Below are positions 1 to 8,280 of a stretch of DNA of 64,000 nt, piece by piece; within the stretch, counting starts at the first letter, position 1; every line of letters begins with the position of its first letter. A program made the position numbers and the translations under genes. Under the pieces are notes generated by a model, which searched no databases, was not told where the DNA came from, and saw only the letters and a list, made by a program, of their open reading frames with translations. This DNA is from JACMLD01 sp044223995 (GTDB lineage Bacteria > Bacteroidota > Bacteroidia > Chitinophagales > Chitinophagaceae), in assembly GCA_044223995.1 (NCBI GenBank), contig JBGALE010000001.1:1240001-1304000 (forward strand). The letters are read 5' to 3'.

Positions 1-56
1 CCACTTCTCCCGATAAAAAAGCCCGCAAAATCCTCCGTTCTGCGGGTATTTTGGAT

Positions 57-64
57 TATCTTTG
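57..64 (+). promoter_or_regulatory. -7 promoter element of rpsA
   Basis: TATCTTTG matches the Bacteroidota -7 consensus TAnnTTTG exactly. It lies 32 nt before the S1 start codon, so a leader of roughly 25 nt is expected. No convincing -33 box was seen. Confidence 0.6.
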
Positions 65-96
65 CTGCCCCGAATTAAAACCATCGGGATAATATC

Positions 97-2010
97 ATGT
101 TTCAGCATTTCATTGTTAAACAACTAAACGCTGATGCACAGGAGTCTTCTGGTTCTCCAGAAGCTACAGCGACAACAACTGCACCTGTGGCCGAGCCGGC
201 CGTTGCAACCGCTCACGATGACTTCGATTGGAGCATTGACAAACGCAATGTTTCTTCTTACAGCAAAGAAGAAAAGGAAAAGTATGGTAAAGTGTATGAC
301 GACACATTTATTCAAATCACCGATGGTGAATTGATCAAAGGTGCTGTTGTAGGACTTACAAAAACTGATGTTGTATTGAACATTGGTTTTAAAAGTGATG
401 GTTTGATATCACTGAATGAATTCCGTGACCTGCAAAACCTGAAGATTGGTGACGAAGTGGAAGTGATGGTGATGGAAAAAGAAGACAGGGAAGGTCACCT
501 GCACCTCAGCCGCAAGCAAGCGCGCATTACACGTGCATGGGAAAGAATTGTGGAAGTACACAAAACAGGCGAAGTGATCACTGGTACTGTTACCAGCAAA
601 ACCAAAGGTGGTTTGATCGTAGATGTGTTTGGTATGGAAACGTTCCTGCCCGGTTCTCAAATTGACGTGAAGCCTGTAACTGATTACGATCAGTTTGTAG
701 GTAAAACAATGGAGTTTAAAGTGGTGAAAGTAAATGAAGCCATTAAGAATGCCGTTGTATCTCACAAAGCCTTAATTGAAAGCGATATCGAAGCACAACG
801 TGCAGAGATAATGAGCAAACTGGAAAAAGGACAGGTACTGGAAGGAAGCATCAAAAACATTACAGACTTTGGTGCATTCATGGACCTCGGTGGCCTGGAC
901 GGTTTGTTATACATTACTGATATTTCATGGGGCCGTATTTCTCACCCAAGTGAAGTACTTAAACTGGATCAGAAACTGAAAGTGGTAGTACTTGATTTTG
1001 ATGATGAGAAAAAACGTATCAGCTTAGGTCTGAAACAACTGACACCACATCCCTGGGATATCCTTCCTGAGAATGTGAAAGAAGGTGAAGTAGTAGAAGG
1101 TAAAGTAGTAAACATCGAAGACTACGGTGCATTCCTTGAAATACAGCCTGGTGTTGAAGGTTTGGTACACGTAAGTGAAATTACATGGGCCAATACACCT
1201 ATCAATGCAAAAGAGTTTTTCAAACTCGGTGACATGCACAAGGCAAAGATTGTAACACTGGATAAAGATGCGCGCAAGATGAGTCTTTCCATCAAGCAAT
1301 TGAGCGAAGACCCATGGAGCACTATCGAAACAAAATTCCCTGAGGGAAGCCGTCATACCGGCCTGGTAAAAAACATCACCCCTTACGGTGTGTTTGTTGA
1401 ATTGTCAACTGGTATCGGTGGGATGATCCACATCAGCGACCTTAGCTGGCTGAAACGTTTCAATCACCCCAGTGAATACACGAAGGTGGGTGAGAAAATC
1501 GAAATCAAAATACTTGGTATCGATAAAGAAAACCGCAAGCTGCAGTTGGGCCACAAACAACTGGAAGAAGATCCCTGGAATGCATTGCAGGATACATTCG
1601 CCGTGGGAACCCTTCATGATGGAACCGTTATCCGCAAGGATGACAAAGGGGCCATTGTGCAGTTGCCATACGGCCTTGAAGGATTTGCACCTAACCGTCA
1701 CCTGAACAAGGAAGATGGTAAACAGGTACAACCCGATGAGACTGCACAGTTCATGGTAATCGAATTTGACCGCAATGAAAAACGCATCGTACTTTCCCAT
1801 ACACGTATTTGGGAGCAGGTGAAAGCCGAGGAGAAAGATGTAGCAAGAAAAGAAGCAAGGGCTGAAGCGGATCAAACCAAGAAAGCCGTTAAGAATATCC
1901 AGGGTAAAGTAGAAAAAGCTACTTTGGGTGATTTGGGCGTTCTGGCAGAACTGAAGAAGAAAATGGAAGGCGGTGATGCACCTGCTGCAGGTGAAGAAGA
2001 AGCAAAGTAA
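97..2010 (+). CDS. rpsA: 30S ribosomal protein S1
   Basis: Ribosomal protein S1 binds mRNA on the 30S subunit. The 637-residue product shows six S1 (OB-fold) repeats at about residues 77-141, 159-224, 245-315, 329-402, 416-488 and 504-571; the later ones carry the typical G-x-V-x-x-I-x-D-Y/F-G-A-F pattern. The repeats are preceded by a roughly 75-residue Ala/Thr/Glu-rich extension and followed by a Lys/Glu/Ala-rich tail. The ATG at 97 is downstream of a perfect -7 element, and no Shine-Dalgarno sequence precedes it, as usual in Bacteroidota. A strong terminator follows, so the gene is probably transcribed alone. The exact N-terminus is the only uncertain point because the extension is poorly conserved in the family. 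Confidence 0.96.
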   Translation: MFQHFIVKQLNADAQESSGSPEATATTTAPVAEPAVATAHDDFDWSIDKRNVSSYSKEEKEKYGKVYDDTFIQITDGELIKGAVVGLTKTDVVLNIGFKSDGLISLNEFRDLQNLKIGDEVEVMVMEKEDREGHLHLSRKQARITRAWERIVEVHKTGEVITGTVTSKTKGGLIVDVFGMETFLPGSQIDVKPVTDYDQFVGKTMEFKVVKVNEAIKNAVVSHKALIESDIEAQRAEIMSKLEKGQVLEGSIKNITDFGAFMDLGGLDGLLYITDISWGRISHPSEVLKLDQKLKVVVLDFDDEKKRISLGLKQLTPHPWDILPENVKEGEVVEGKVVNIEDYGAFLEIQPGVEGLVHVSEITWANTPINAKEFFKLGDMHKAKIVTLDKDARKMSLSIKQLSEDPWSTIETKFPEGSRHTGLVKNITPYGVFVELSTGIGGMIHISDLSWLKRFNHPSEYTKVGEKIEIKILGIDKENRKLQLGHKQLEEDPWNALQDTFAVGTLHDGTVIRKDDKGAIVQLPYGLEGFAPNRHLNKEDGKQVQPDETAQFMVIEFDRNEKRIVLSHTRIWEQVKAEEKDVARKEARAEADQTKKAVKNIQGKVEKATLGDLGVLAELKKKMEGGDAPAAGEEEAK

Positions 2011-2033
2011 ATTTGCAATGTTTTACATAGCAA

Positions 2034-2059
2034 AGCGCTCCTAACGGGGCGCTTTTTTT
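2034..2059 (+). terminator. Rho-independent terminator of rpsA
   Basis: An 8-bp stem (AGCGCTCC paired with GGGGCGCT, one T-G wobble) with a TAAC loop is followed by a run of seven T. It lies 24 nt after the rpsA stop codon and runs into the stop codon of the convergent HAD gene. Confidence 0.85.
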
Positions 2060-2717
2060 ATTTCAGCAAACTTTCCAGCAGCAGGCCGTTAAAGTTTTGG
2101 AGGGAGGATATTTTTAAATCGGCAGCGCTCCATTTGGTAAGCTGTTGTTGTTCGTAGGCCGGTACCACTACGCATTTCATGCGGGCGGCTTTGGCTGCAA
2201 TGACGCCGTTAAAGGAATCTTCGAAGCAAATACATTCTGCAGGCTTGGAACGCAGCAATTCTGCGCAATTGAGGAATACCTGCGGGTGTGGTTTGCCGTA
2301 AGTAAGGTTTTCAGCCGATGCGCGGGCCTGGACGAAATTGTCCAGTTGCAGTAAATCCGTTACCACATTTATTAACTCCATCGGCGATGATGAAGCAATT
2401 CCGATTTTAAACTGCCGCTGCATAAAAAAATTGAAAATGTGCTGAACACCCGGCAATGGTTTTGCCTTTACTTTTATTTTTTCAATGGCGGCAGCTACGA
2501 TGGTTTGTTCTGCTTCTGACGCGTGGACCATATCTATATTAAAATGCCGGAACCAGTGATCGATCCATTCGCTGGTACGCAGCCCTGTACTGTTATGGTA
2601 TTGATCGTTGGTGAGTTGCACATTGAAGCGGCGCATTGTTTCCATACCAGCTTCCTGCCAGCAAGGTTCTGAATCAACCAGCAGGCCATCCATATCGAAA
2701 ATAACGGTATTGAGCAT
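2058..2717 (-). CDS. HAD-superfamily phosphatase (beta-phosphoglucomutase/2-deoxyglucose-6-phosphatase-like)
   Basis: The 219-residue product is a haloacid-dehalogenase-fold hydrolase. Motif I is FDMDGLLVDSE near the N-terminus (nucleophile and acid/base Asp), motif II is the SSSP segment near residue 110, the conserved Lys lies in the GKPHPQVF segment, and motif IV is the FEDSFNG segment. The helical cap between motifs I and II is typical of the YniC/beta-phosphoglucomutase branch. I start at the ATG giving MLNTVIFDMDG, because family members begin a few residues before motif I; an upstream in-frame ATG would add 16 residues with no family resemblance. Substrate cannot be assigned. The gene converges on rpsA and shares its terminator region. 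Confidence 0.88.
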   Translation of the reverse strand: MLNTVIFDMDGLLVDSEPCWQEAGMETMRRFNVQLTNDQYHNSTGLRTSEWIDHWFRHFNIDMVHASEAEQTIVAAAIEKIKVKAKPLPGVQHIFNFFMQRQFKIGIASSSPMELINVVTDLLQLDNFVQARASAENLTYGKPHPQVFLNCAELLRSKPAECICFEDSFNGVIAAKAARMKCVVVPAYEQQQLTKWSAADLKISSLQNFNGLLLESLLK

Positions 2718-2792
2718 GTAAAAACGGTTATAGTTTAAGCAGGTTACCTGAATAATCATGTTCAATATAAGACGAAAAGAGAACTAGTGCAA

Positions 2793-2935
2793 AAATCAAT
2801 ATTCAAAAGAGAAGAATCAAAAACCAAGAAACAAATTTTGCTGGGTGAAAGGTGAGAGGCGAAAGGTATTGGGTGTAAAAAGATAAAACTCAAAAGACAA
2901 ATAATATGAATCAAAAGTCAGGAATCAAAGAGTTG
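2793..2935. repeat. degenerate heptanucleotide array
   Basis: This intergenic stretch can be cut into 7-nt words in constant phase: AAATCAA, TATTCAA, AAGAGAA, GAATCAA, AAACCAA, GAAACAA from 2793, and ACTCAAA, AGACAAA, TAATATG, AATCAAA, AGTCAGG, AATCAAA from 2888. Between them, about 2844-2878 reads as words of opposite sense (GGTGAAA, GGTGAGA, GGCGAAA). No open frame is convincing here. The same word style recurs at 32.3-32.6 and 47.3 kb. Confidence 0.6.
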
Positions 2936-3006
2936 AAGGACTTGTACAACTATCATCTAAAAGTTTTACATTCGTAACCGACAGGTTGATTGCCAAAATC
3001 ATTGAC

Positions 3007-3774
3007 ATGAGTTCCTTCTTCGACCGGTTAAAGCAAATAAAAATTGTACGAAAATTGGTCTATGCCGTGGTAGGCATGGTGTCTTACCCCGGGCTGGTAC
3101 TGGTCAACAAATTAAAAATACAGGGAACGGAACATATCAGCCGCCTGCCCAGGCGAAACGTACTTTTTGTCAGCAATCATCAAACCTATTTTGCTGACGT
3201 CATCACCTTCCTCCATATATTTTGCGCAGTGAAATGGGGCAAGCAAAACAGACTTGGTATTCCTTATTACCTCCTCAATCCATTTACTAATGTGTATTAT
3301 GTAGCAGCAGAAGAAACGATGAAGGGAAGCTTTATCAGCCGCCTGTTTACTTTGGCTGGCGCATTAACTGTGAAAAGAACCTGGCGTGCAGAAGGAAAAG
3401 AGGTACGCCGTGGATTGGATCCATCAGACACAAGAAAGATTACAAGAGCATTGCAGGACAACTGGGTCATTACATTCCCGCAGGGTACCACCAAACCGTT
3501 TGCTCCCGGACGAAAAGGAACGGCGCTGATTATAAAACAAACCAAACCGGTTGTAGTGCCGGTTGTTATCAGTGGTTTCTGGCGGGCATTTAATAAAAAG
3601 GGGTTGAAATTTAAAAAGAAGGGAATATTATTGTCCATCACATTTAAAGAACCACTCGATATAGATTACGATGCTCCGGCAGATGCTATTCTTGATAAAA
3701 TAATGAACGCGATCGAACAGAGTAAGGAATACATGATGAAAGGGCCGCATCACTGGCTGAAATCAGATAAGTAA
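3007..3774 (+). CDS. lysophospholipid/1-acylglycerol-phosphate acyltransferase family (PlsC-like), divergent motifs
   Basis: The 255-residue product has the layout of a membrane-associated glycerolipid acyltransferase: a hydrophobic N-terminal segment, the block VSNHQTYFADV, a central basic region, and FPQGTTKPFAPGRKG. In the family these blocks are NHX4D (catalytic His/Asp) and FPEG (substrate binding). Here the His-Asp spacing is five residues rather than four and the Glu of FPEG is Gln, so it is a divergent branch and its acyl acceptor is unknown. I use the ATG at 3007; an upstream TTG would add seven residues. TACATTCG at 2967-2974 is one mismatch from the -7 consensus. The gene converges with the thioesterase gene, 13 nt apart. 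Confidence 0.78.
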   Translation: MSSFFDRLKQIKIVRKLVYAVVGMVSYPGLVLVNKLKIQGTEHISRLPRRNVLFVSNHQTYFADVITFLHIFCAVKWGKQNRLGIPYYLLNPFTNVYYVAAEETMKGSFISRLFTLAGALTVKRTWRAEGKEVRRGLDPSDTRKITRALQDNWVITFPQGTTKPFAPGRKGTALIIKQTKPVVVPVVISGFWRAFNKKGLKFKKKGILLSITFKEPLDIDYDAPADAILDKIMNAIEQSKEYMMKGPHHWLKSDK

Positions 3775-3787
3775 AAGTAGGAAGTGT

Positions 3788-4303
3788 TTAATCTTTATTA
3801 AACAATGCTTTCAGTTCTGTTGCATCATTAGGTTTCATTTTTCCACCCAGTATTAAGCGAAGTTGCCTGCGGCGCAACGCACCCTCAAACAATTTTTTTT
3901 CCTCTTCCGTTTCGGGAACCAGTTGTGGCACTGGCCTTGATTTTCCATTGGGATCAAGCGCTACAAATGTATAATAAGCTTCATTGCTTTTGTACTTGTA
4001 TTGCTGCAGGGCATCTTCGCCCCAAACATTCATGTGTATTTCCATGGAAGAATTAAATGCCCGTGATACACGCGCCTCAATATGGACCACATTCCCCAGT
4101 TTGATTGGACTTTCAAAAGAGATATTATCGACAGATGCTGTGACAACCGGTGCGCTGCAATGTTTCATCGCTGCCAGTGCAGCGGCGATATCCATCCAGT
4201 ACATCAAACGGCCACCCATTAAATTTCCAAAAGTATTGGTATCGTTGGGCAGTACTATTTCCGTCATTATTACATAGGAGTCTTTGGGGGTTTTCGTTGC
4301 CAT
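3788..4303 (-). CDS. acyl-CoA thioesterase (hotdog fold, YciA/BACH type)
   Basis: The 171-residue product is a hotdog-fold acyl-CoA thioesterase that hydrolyses acyl-CoA to free acid and CoA in the cytoplasm. Visible family features are the NTFGNLMGGRLMYWMD segment (hotdog helix with the catalytic Asn/Asp region), the VDNISFESPI strand and the VHIEARVS strand. A charged C-terminal tail rich in Glu, Lys and Arg follows. The start is settled by the promoter: an upstream TTG at 4324 lies inside a perfect -7 element, so the ATG at 4303 must be used. Chain-length preference cannot be read from sequence. Confidence 0.9.
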   Translation of the reverse strand: MATKTPKDSYVIMTEIVLPNDTNTFGNLMGGRLMYWMDIAAALAAMKHCSAPVVTASVDNISFESPIKLGNVVHIEARVSRAFNSSMEIHMNVWGEDALQQYKYKSNEAYYTFVALDPNGKSRPVPQLVPETEEEKKLFEGALRRRQLRLILGGKMKPNDATELKALFNKD

Positions 4304-4321
4304 GCCTGTATATAATTTTCG

Positions 4322-4329
4322 CAAAGATA
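4322..4329 (-). promoter_or_regulatory. -7 promoter element of the thioesterase gene
   Basis: On the minus strand this reads TATCTTTG, an exact TAnnTTTG match, 18 nt before the ATG at 4303. It excludes the upstream TTG as start. Confidence 0.6.
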
Positions 4330-4384
4330 AAGGGCTTGCCTTAATTGTGCTTTTTTTAAAAGAGTTGATTGGTGGTCCTTTTTA

Positions 4385-5485
4385 TCAGATACTTATTTTT
4401 TCCAGGCCAGTAAGGAATGCATCATCAGCATCTGCGCCGATACCGGGGGTATCGGGTACTTCCACATAATATCCATTGTACCGAACGCCCCCTGTAACAG
4501 GATCAATTTTATGACCCAGCATACAGGTGTCCATATCGTAGAAAACAACATTATCGTGTGCAAGTGCAAAATGGGCGAAGGCGGACAGCGCTATGCGGCT
4601 TTCCAGCATGCCGCCCATCATGCAGGGGATATGTTGCTGTTCGCAGACTGTATTGATTTTAGCAGCTTCCAGAATACCGCCACTTTTGGCAAACTTGATG
4701 TTGACATAATCACAGGCATTGGTTGCCAGTAAACGTTTGGCGTCGTGGTGATCGAAAACACTTTCATCCGCCATAATTTTTACAGGCGATAATTTTCTTA
4801 ATTCAGGGAGCCGATGATCATTCCAGTACCGTATGGGCTGTTCGCAAAACTGGACTTCGTACGGCGCCATCTGCTGCAGTGCATATACGGCACCATCAAA
4901 ACCCCAACCCTGGTTGGCATCCACGCGCAACAGGGTGGATGCACCGACTGCCTGTCGAATCTGTTTTACCCGTTCTACATCTTCTGCCGGATCTTTACCC
5001 AGTTTTATTTTTATGATACGGAAGCCCTGTTGTGTAAATGCAGCGGCCTGCTTTGCCATTTCAGCCGGTGCGCCGATGCCAACGGTAATATCCGTTTCCA
5101 GTTTTTTCTTACTGGCCGCGCCTAAATATTTATATAAAGGTTGATGGACTGTCTTTGCTGCGAGATCATATAAAGCCATATCGAAAGCGCTCTTGACGGT
5201 ACGGTTAAACGCTGTGGCGGCATGTAACTGTTGCATTCTTTCTTCAATGGCAGTGGCGTCCCGGCCTTTCCATAGTTGCGCAAAATCTTTTGCCATTTCA
5301 AAACAGGTGGCTTGCGTTTCTCCTGCTATCATTGGAAAGGCGGAACATTCGCCCACCCCATATATTCCGTTGTTTGTATGAATGCGGATAAAAATATTCT
5401 GTGCATAGTGCATCGTGCCTGTGGCAATGGTAAACGGATGCATGGGTATGCTGAACTTGTAAATGTCGGTTTGGGTAATTATCAT
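4385..5485 (-). CDS. enolase-superfamily enzyme, dipeptide (L-Ala-D/L-Glu) epimerase-like
   Basis: The 366-residue product belongs to the muconate-lactonizing/mandelate racemase group. It has the N-terminal capping domain and a TIM barrel with the expected catalytic set: KIKLGKD (KxK base), VDANQGW (first metal Asp), FCEQP (Glu), MADES (Asp) and NIKFAKSGG (Lys on the opposite face). Two opposed lysines with these metal ligands are the signature of racemases and epimerases, and the overall pattern resembles L-Ala-D/L-Glu epimerases of peptidoglycan recycling. The dipeptide specificity is inference. The ATG at 5485 is preceded by TATCTTCG on the minus strand (5506-5513), one mismatch from the -7 consensus. 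The flavin reductase-like gene is upstream on the same strand, 82 nt away. Confidence 0.85.
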   Translation of the reverse strand: MIITQTDIYKFSIPMHPFTIATGTMHYAQNIFIRIHTNNGIYGVGECSAFPMIAGETQATCFEMAKDFAQLWKGRDATAIEERMQQLHAATAFNRTVKSAFDMALYDLAAKTVHQPLYKYLGAASKKKLETDITVGIGAPAEMAKQAAAFTQQGFRIIKIKLGKDPAEDVERVKQIRQAVGASTLLRVDANQGWGFDGAVYALQQMAPYEVQFCEQPIRYWNDHRLPELRKLSPVKIMADESVFDHHDAKRLLATNACDYVNIKFAKSGGILEAAKINTVCEQQHIPCMMGGMLESRIALSAFAHFALAHDNVVFYDMDTCMLGHKIDPVTGGVRYNGYYVEVPDTPGIGADADDAFLTGLEKISI

Positions 5486-5567
5486 CTTCGTCGTTACTTG
5501 AATAGCGAAGATATTTAATTTTCATAGCAGGATGGGGCAACTATCGTTATTTATATGCATACCTGCT

Positions 5568-6053
5568 TCACATTCGCACCAATTTATGCTGCCGGAGTAT
5601 ATCAAGTGTTAACGGGTTTCCTTCCTGTAAATTTTTATATCCAATAAGGTCACAAAGACAACAGCTATGATCGCCACCTTCAATCCAGTCAATAATTTTT
5701 AATTCCATTACCGCAAGGCAATTTTTTAAAACAGAGAAGCCATGCCATACCAGCAATTCATTTCTTTTTTTCAGTCTCGCTATTTTATCAATCTCGCTAC
5801 CGCTTTTTTTGCCCAGTAAATCAACGAGGCGGTATTGTCTTGCACTGAGCAACTGCAACACGAAATGTGGGTTTGCCCGAATGTTATCCAGGGTCCGTGT
5901 ACCATGATAGATGCCACATATAAATCTTTTCGGTTGCATACTCACTGCCGTTACGTAGGTGATGATATGCATATTCGGCTTGTTATCGCTACCGGAACTG
6001 CTAATGGAATAAACCGGAAGATCGATCCTGTTCCATGGTTTTTTGCGCGTCAT
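5568..6053 (-). CDS. flavin reductase-like (FMN-binding) protein
   Basis: The 161-residue product resembles the flavin reductase-like domain family, whose members bind FMN in a split beta-barrel. The N-terminal segment PVYSISSSGSDNKPNM followed by TYVTAVSMQPKRF matches the FMN-phosphate-binding part, and the RTLDNIRANPHFVLQLL block is also family-typical. The C-terminal HxLVRM end is short. The chosen ATG gives MTRKKPWN; an upstream GTG would add 13 residues. The partner oxygenase, if any, is not in the window, so the electron acceptor is unknown. Confidence 0.78.
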   Translation of the reverse strand: MTRKKPWNRIDLPVYSISSSGSDNKPNMHIITYVTAVSMQPKRFICGIYHGTRTLDNIRANPHFVLQLLSARQYRLVDLLGKKSGSEIDKIARLKKRNELLVWHGFSVLKNCLAVMELKIIDWIEGGDHSCCLCDLIGYKNLQEGNPLTLDILRQHKLVRM

Positions 6054-6151
6054 GCTGCCATTAAACAGGATAAATATTTCATTGTTGACCACTTGTCCTA
6101 TTATTTTTCGTTTTACTATTTCTTTTATAGCTTACAGGGAAATACAGTGGT

Positions 6152-6673
6152 ATGAAATGGAGCCTGGCAGGATTTTTTGTGATGCTCTCCCTTGCGGTAT
6201 TCTCGCAGGACCTTACGGGTACCTGGGAGGGTGATTTTGTGGTGGGGGTTGATGGGCAAATGAAACGGGTTTCCAAAATGCGGATCGAACTGGTGCAGGT
6301 GGAACTGGAAGTAAAAGGCATTGTGACGCGATACCCGGAGGATACGAAGGCCATTGACAGCCCTAATGTAATCTTTACGGTATCCGGTAAGACAGGCAAA
6401 AAGCAGGCATTCCCTTTTTTACTAATTAAGGGTCGCCCTGTAGATGGCACACCCAATGATGTGTTATTTGAATTTATCGTTAACTACAGGATAAAGGATT
6501 CTGTAGAATACATCGGAGGCAGATGGTATAAATCGCTCGAACCACTGGCGACGACAGACAGGGGCGGTGGTGTATTCCAGTTGCAAAAAGTGAGTGCCAC
6601 GGTGTCGGACAGACTAAAACAGGAATACCGGAACAAACTGATGATTGAAAAGCACGAACACAACCGGAAATAA
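6152..6673 (+). CDS. secreted protein of unknown function
   Basis: The product of 173 residues begins with a clear signal peptide (MKWSLAGFFVMLSLAVFS, likely cleaved before QDLTG). The mature part opens with LTGTWEGDFVV, a start seen in small beta-barrel, lipocalin-like Bacteroidota proteins, and continues with alternating hydrophobic strands and a charged, Lys/Arg-rich C-terminus. No catalytic motif is recognisable. It is divergent from the flavin reductase-like gene, with 98 nt between start codons. Function is unknown. Confidence 0.75.
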   Translation: MKWSLAGFFVMLSLAVFSQDLTGTWEGDFVVGVDGQMKRVSKMRIELVQVELEVKGIVTRYPEDTKAIDSPNVIFTVSGKTGKKQAFPFLLIKGRPVDGTPNDVLFEFIVNYRIKDSVEYIGGRWYKSLEPLATTDRGGGVFQLQKVSATVSDRLKQEYRNKLMIEKHEHNRK

Positions 6674-6725
6674 CTATGTTCGTGTATAATTGACATAAGT
6701 CATCAGGCTTTTAATTCCTTTCCTT

Positions 6726-6733
6726 TATTTTTG
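6726..6733 (+). promoter_or_regulatory. -7 promoter element of proline dehydrogenase gene
   Basis: TATTTTTG matches TAnnTTTG exactly, 23 nt before the ATG at 6757. Confidence 0.55.
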
Positions 6734-6756
6734 CCCCCATATTATCGCGTTGCTTT

Positions 6757-7992
6757 ATGAAGGATCTATCCCCCGAAATTTCATTCGACAATACAGAAAA
6801 CGCTTTTGCCTACAAAAGTGATAAAGAATTAAAGAAGGCACATTTTCTTTTTTCATCCATGGGTTACAATACCCTTGTGAAATTGGGTACCCGTATTACA
6901 CCCTGGGCCATAAAAATAGGGTTGCCGGTCAACGGTATCATCCGGAATACTATTTTCAAACAGTTTGTTGGTGGCGAATCTTTGGCCGAAACAGCCGCAG
7001 TAGCAAAAAAGCTCGGTGAATACCATGTGCAGGTGATACTTGATTATGGTGTAGAAGGCGGTGATTATGGCGAGGAGGGATTGGATCATGCCTGCGATGA
7101 ATTTATCCGTGTCATTGACTATGCTTCCACGCAGCCGAATATTCCGTTCATGAGTATTAAAGTGACGGGAATTGCGCGATTTGCATTGCTGGAAAAATTG
7201 GACAAGAGTGTAGAACAGAATGCAGGCAGCCTGATGAAGCGGTATGTACAGGCCACCAATGCACTTACAGATGATGAGAAAGCAGAGTGGCACCGTGTGC
7301 AGGAACGGATGCACCGCATTTGCAAAGAAGCTGCTGAAAAAAATATTGGCGTATTGATAGATGCGGAAGAGACATGGATACAAGACCCGGTGGATGTACT
7401 CACCATATTAATGATGGAGCAGTTCAACACAACAAAAGCTGTTGTGTACAATACATTGCAATTGTACCGGCACGACAGGCTGCAATTTCTGAAAGATTCT
7501 TATGAAGCTGCGGTATCAAGAAATTTCCTGCTGGGCACAAAACTGGTGAGGGGTGCTTATATGGAAAAGGAAAGAAAAAGAGCAGCGGAAATGAACTATC
7601 CTTCGCCGATACAGGCGACCAAGGAAGATACCGATCGCGATTATAACCTGGCGATTGCATATTGTGTTGAACACATCGATCGTATTGCTACCATTGTTGC
7701 TTCGCACAATGAATACAGTAACCTCTATACAACCCAGCTATTGCAGCAAAAAAATTTACCTGCCGATCATCCCCACATACATTACAGCCAGCTTTATGGT
7801 ATGAGCGACAATATCACTTTTAACCTTGCAAAAGCAGGATGCCCTGTGAGCAAATACCTGCCATTCGGGCCTATCAAAGATGTTGTTCCTTATTTAATGA
7901 GAAGGGCTCAGGAAAACAGTTCTGTATCTGGTCAAACAGGAAGGGAGTTGAAGCTGATCAAAAAAGAAATGCAGCGCAGGGCTGTATCATGA
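6757..7992 (+). CDS. proline dehydrogenase (monofunctional PRODH)
   Basis: FAD-dependent oxidation of proline to pyrroline-5-carboxylate, the first step of proline catabolism. The 411-residue product has the PRODH TIM-barrel signatures KLVRGAYMEKER (about residues 262-273) and YLPFGPIKDVVPYLMRRAQE (about 367-386), the latter containing the substrate-binding Arg pair. The length fits a stand-alone enzyme; no P5C dehydrogenase domain is fused and none lies in the window. ATG 6757 follows a perfect -7 element. The stop codon overlaps a small hydrophobic reading frame (ATGA overlap). Confidence 0.95.
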   Translation: MKDLSPEISFDNTENAFAYKSDKELKKAHFLFSSMGYNTLVKLGTRITPWAIKIGLPVNGIIRNTIFKQFVGGESLAETAAVAKKLGEYHVQVILDYGVEGGDYGEEGLDHACDEFIRVIDYASTQPNIPFMSIKVTGIARFALLEKLDKSVEQNAGSLMKRYVQATNALTDDEKAEWHRVQERMHRICKEAAEKNIGVLIDAEETWIQDPVDVLTILMMEQFNTTKAVVYNTLQLYRHDRLQFLKDSYEAAVSRNFLLGTKLVRGAYMEKERKRAAEMNYPSPIQATKEDTDRDYNLAIAYCVEHIDRIATIVASHNEYSNLYTTQLLQQKNLPADHPHIHYSQLYGMSDNITFNLAKAGCPVSKYLPFGPIKDVVPYLMRRAQENSSVSGQTGRELKLIKKEMQRRAVS

Positions 7993-8084
7993 TGTTACTT
8001 TTCCACATTTGGCCTTCAATCTTTACTTCGATCAATAATGATAACATTTTGGTATTATTATTGGTGATCTTTATCGCCGGATAA
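7989..8084 (+). CDS. possible 31-residue hydrophobic small protein
   Basis: A short frame starts with ATG overlapping the proline dehydrogenase stop by 4 nt (ATGA) and would encode a 31-residue peptide with one membrane-spanning stretch (NILVLLLVIFIAG at the C-terminus). The translational overlap and hydrophobicity are the only support. It could equally be chance; no homology is recognised. Confidence 0.22.
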   Translation: MMLLFHIWPSIFTSINNDNILVLLLVIFIAG

Positions 8085-8280
8085 TGTTGATACCAAAGCG
8101 CGTTTCTTTAACAATAAGCCAACAAATAAACCAACAGGCAAAACAATAATCACGGTTCCGAACAGTTTTATACTTACCCCTGTCATTCTTCAGAAAGATT
8201 CCCTGCCGTACAAAACAATCGCTCTAATTATCAACTGTTAATTGCATTGATGAAAGCAAGGCTACTTAAAATCCTTTCAC
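8085..8280. other. intergenic region without recognised feature
   Basis: Together with the preceding short frame this forms a 288-nt gap between genes. I see no strong hairpin, repeat or TAnnTTTG match before the next ATG. Confidence 0.4.

Noticed and set aside
1..92. Open frame to a TAA at 90-92 that might be the tail of an upstream gene
   Set aside because: Only 29 codons are visible, they match nothing I know, and the rpsA promoter element lies inside; too little to call.
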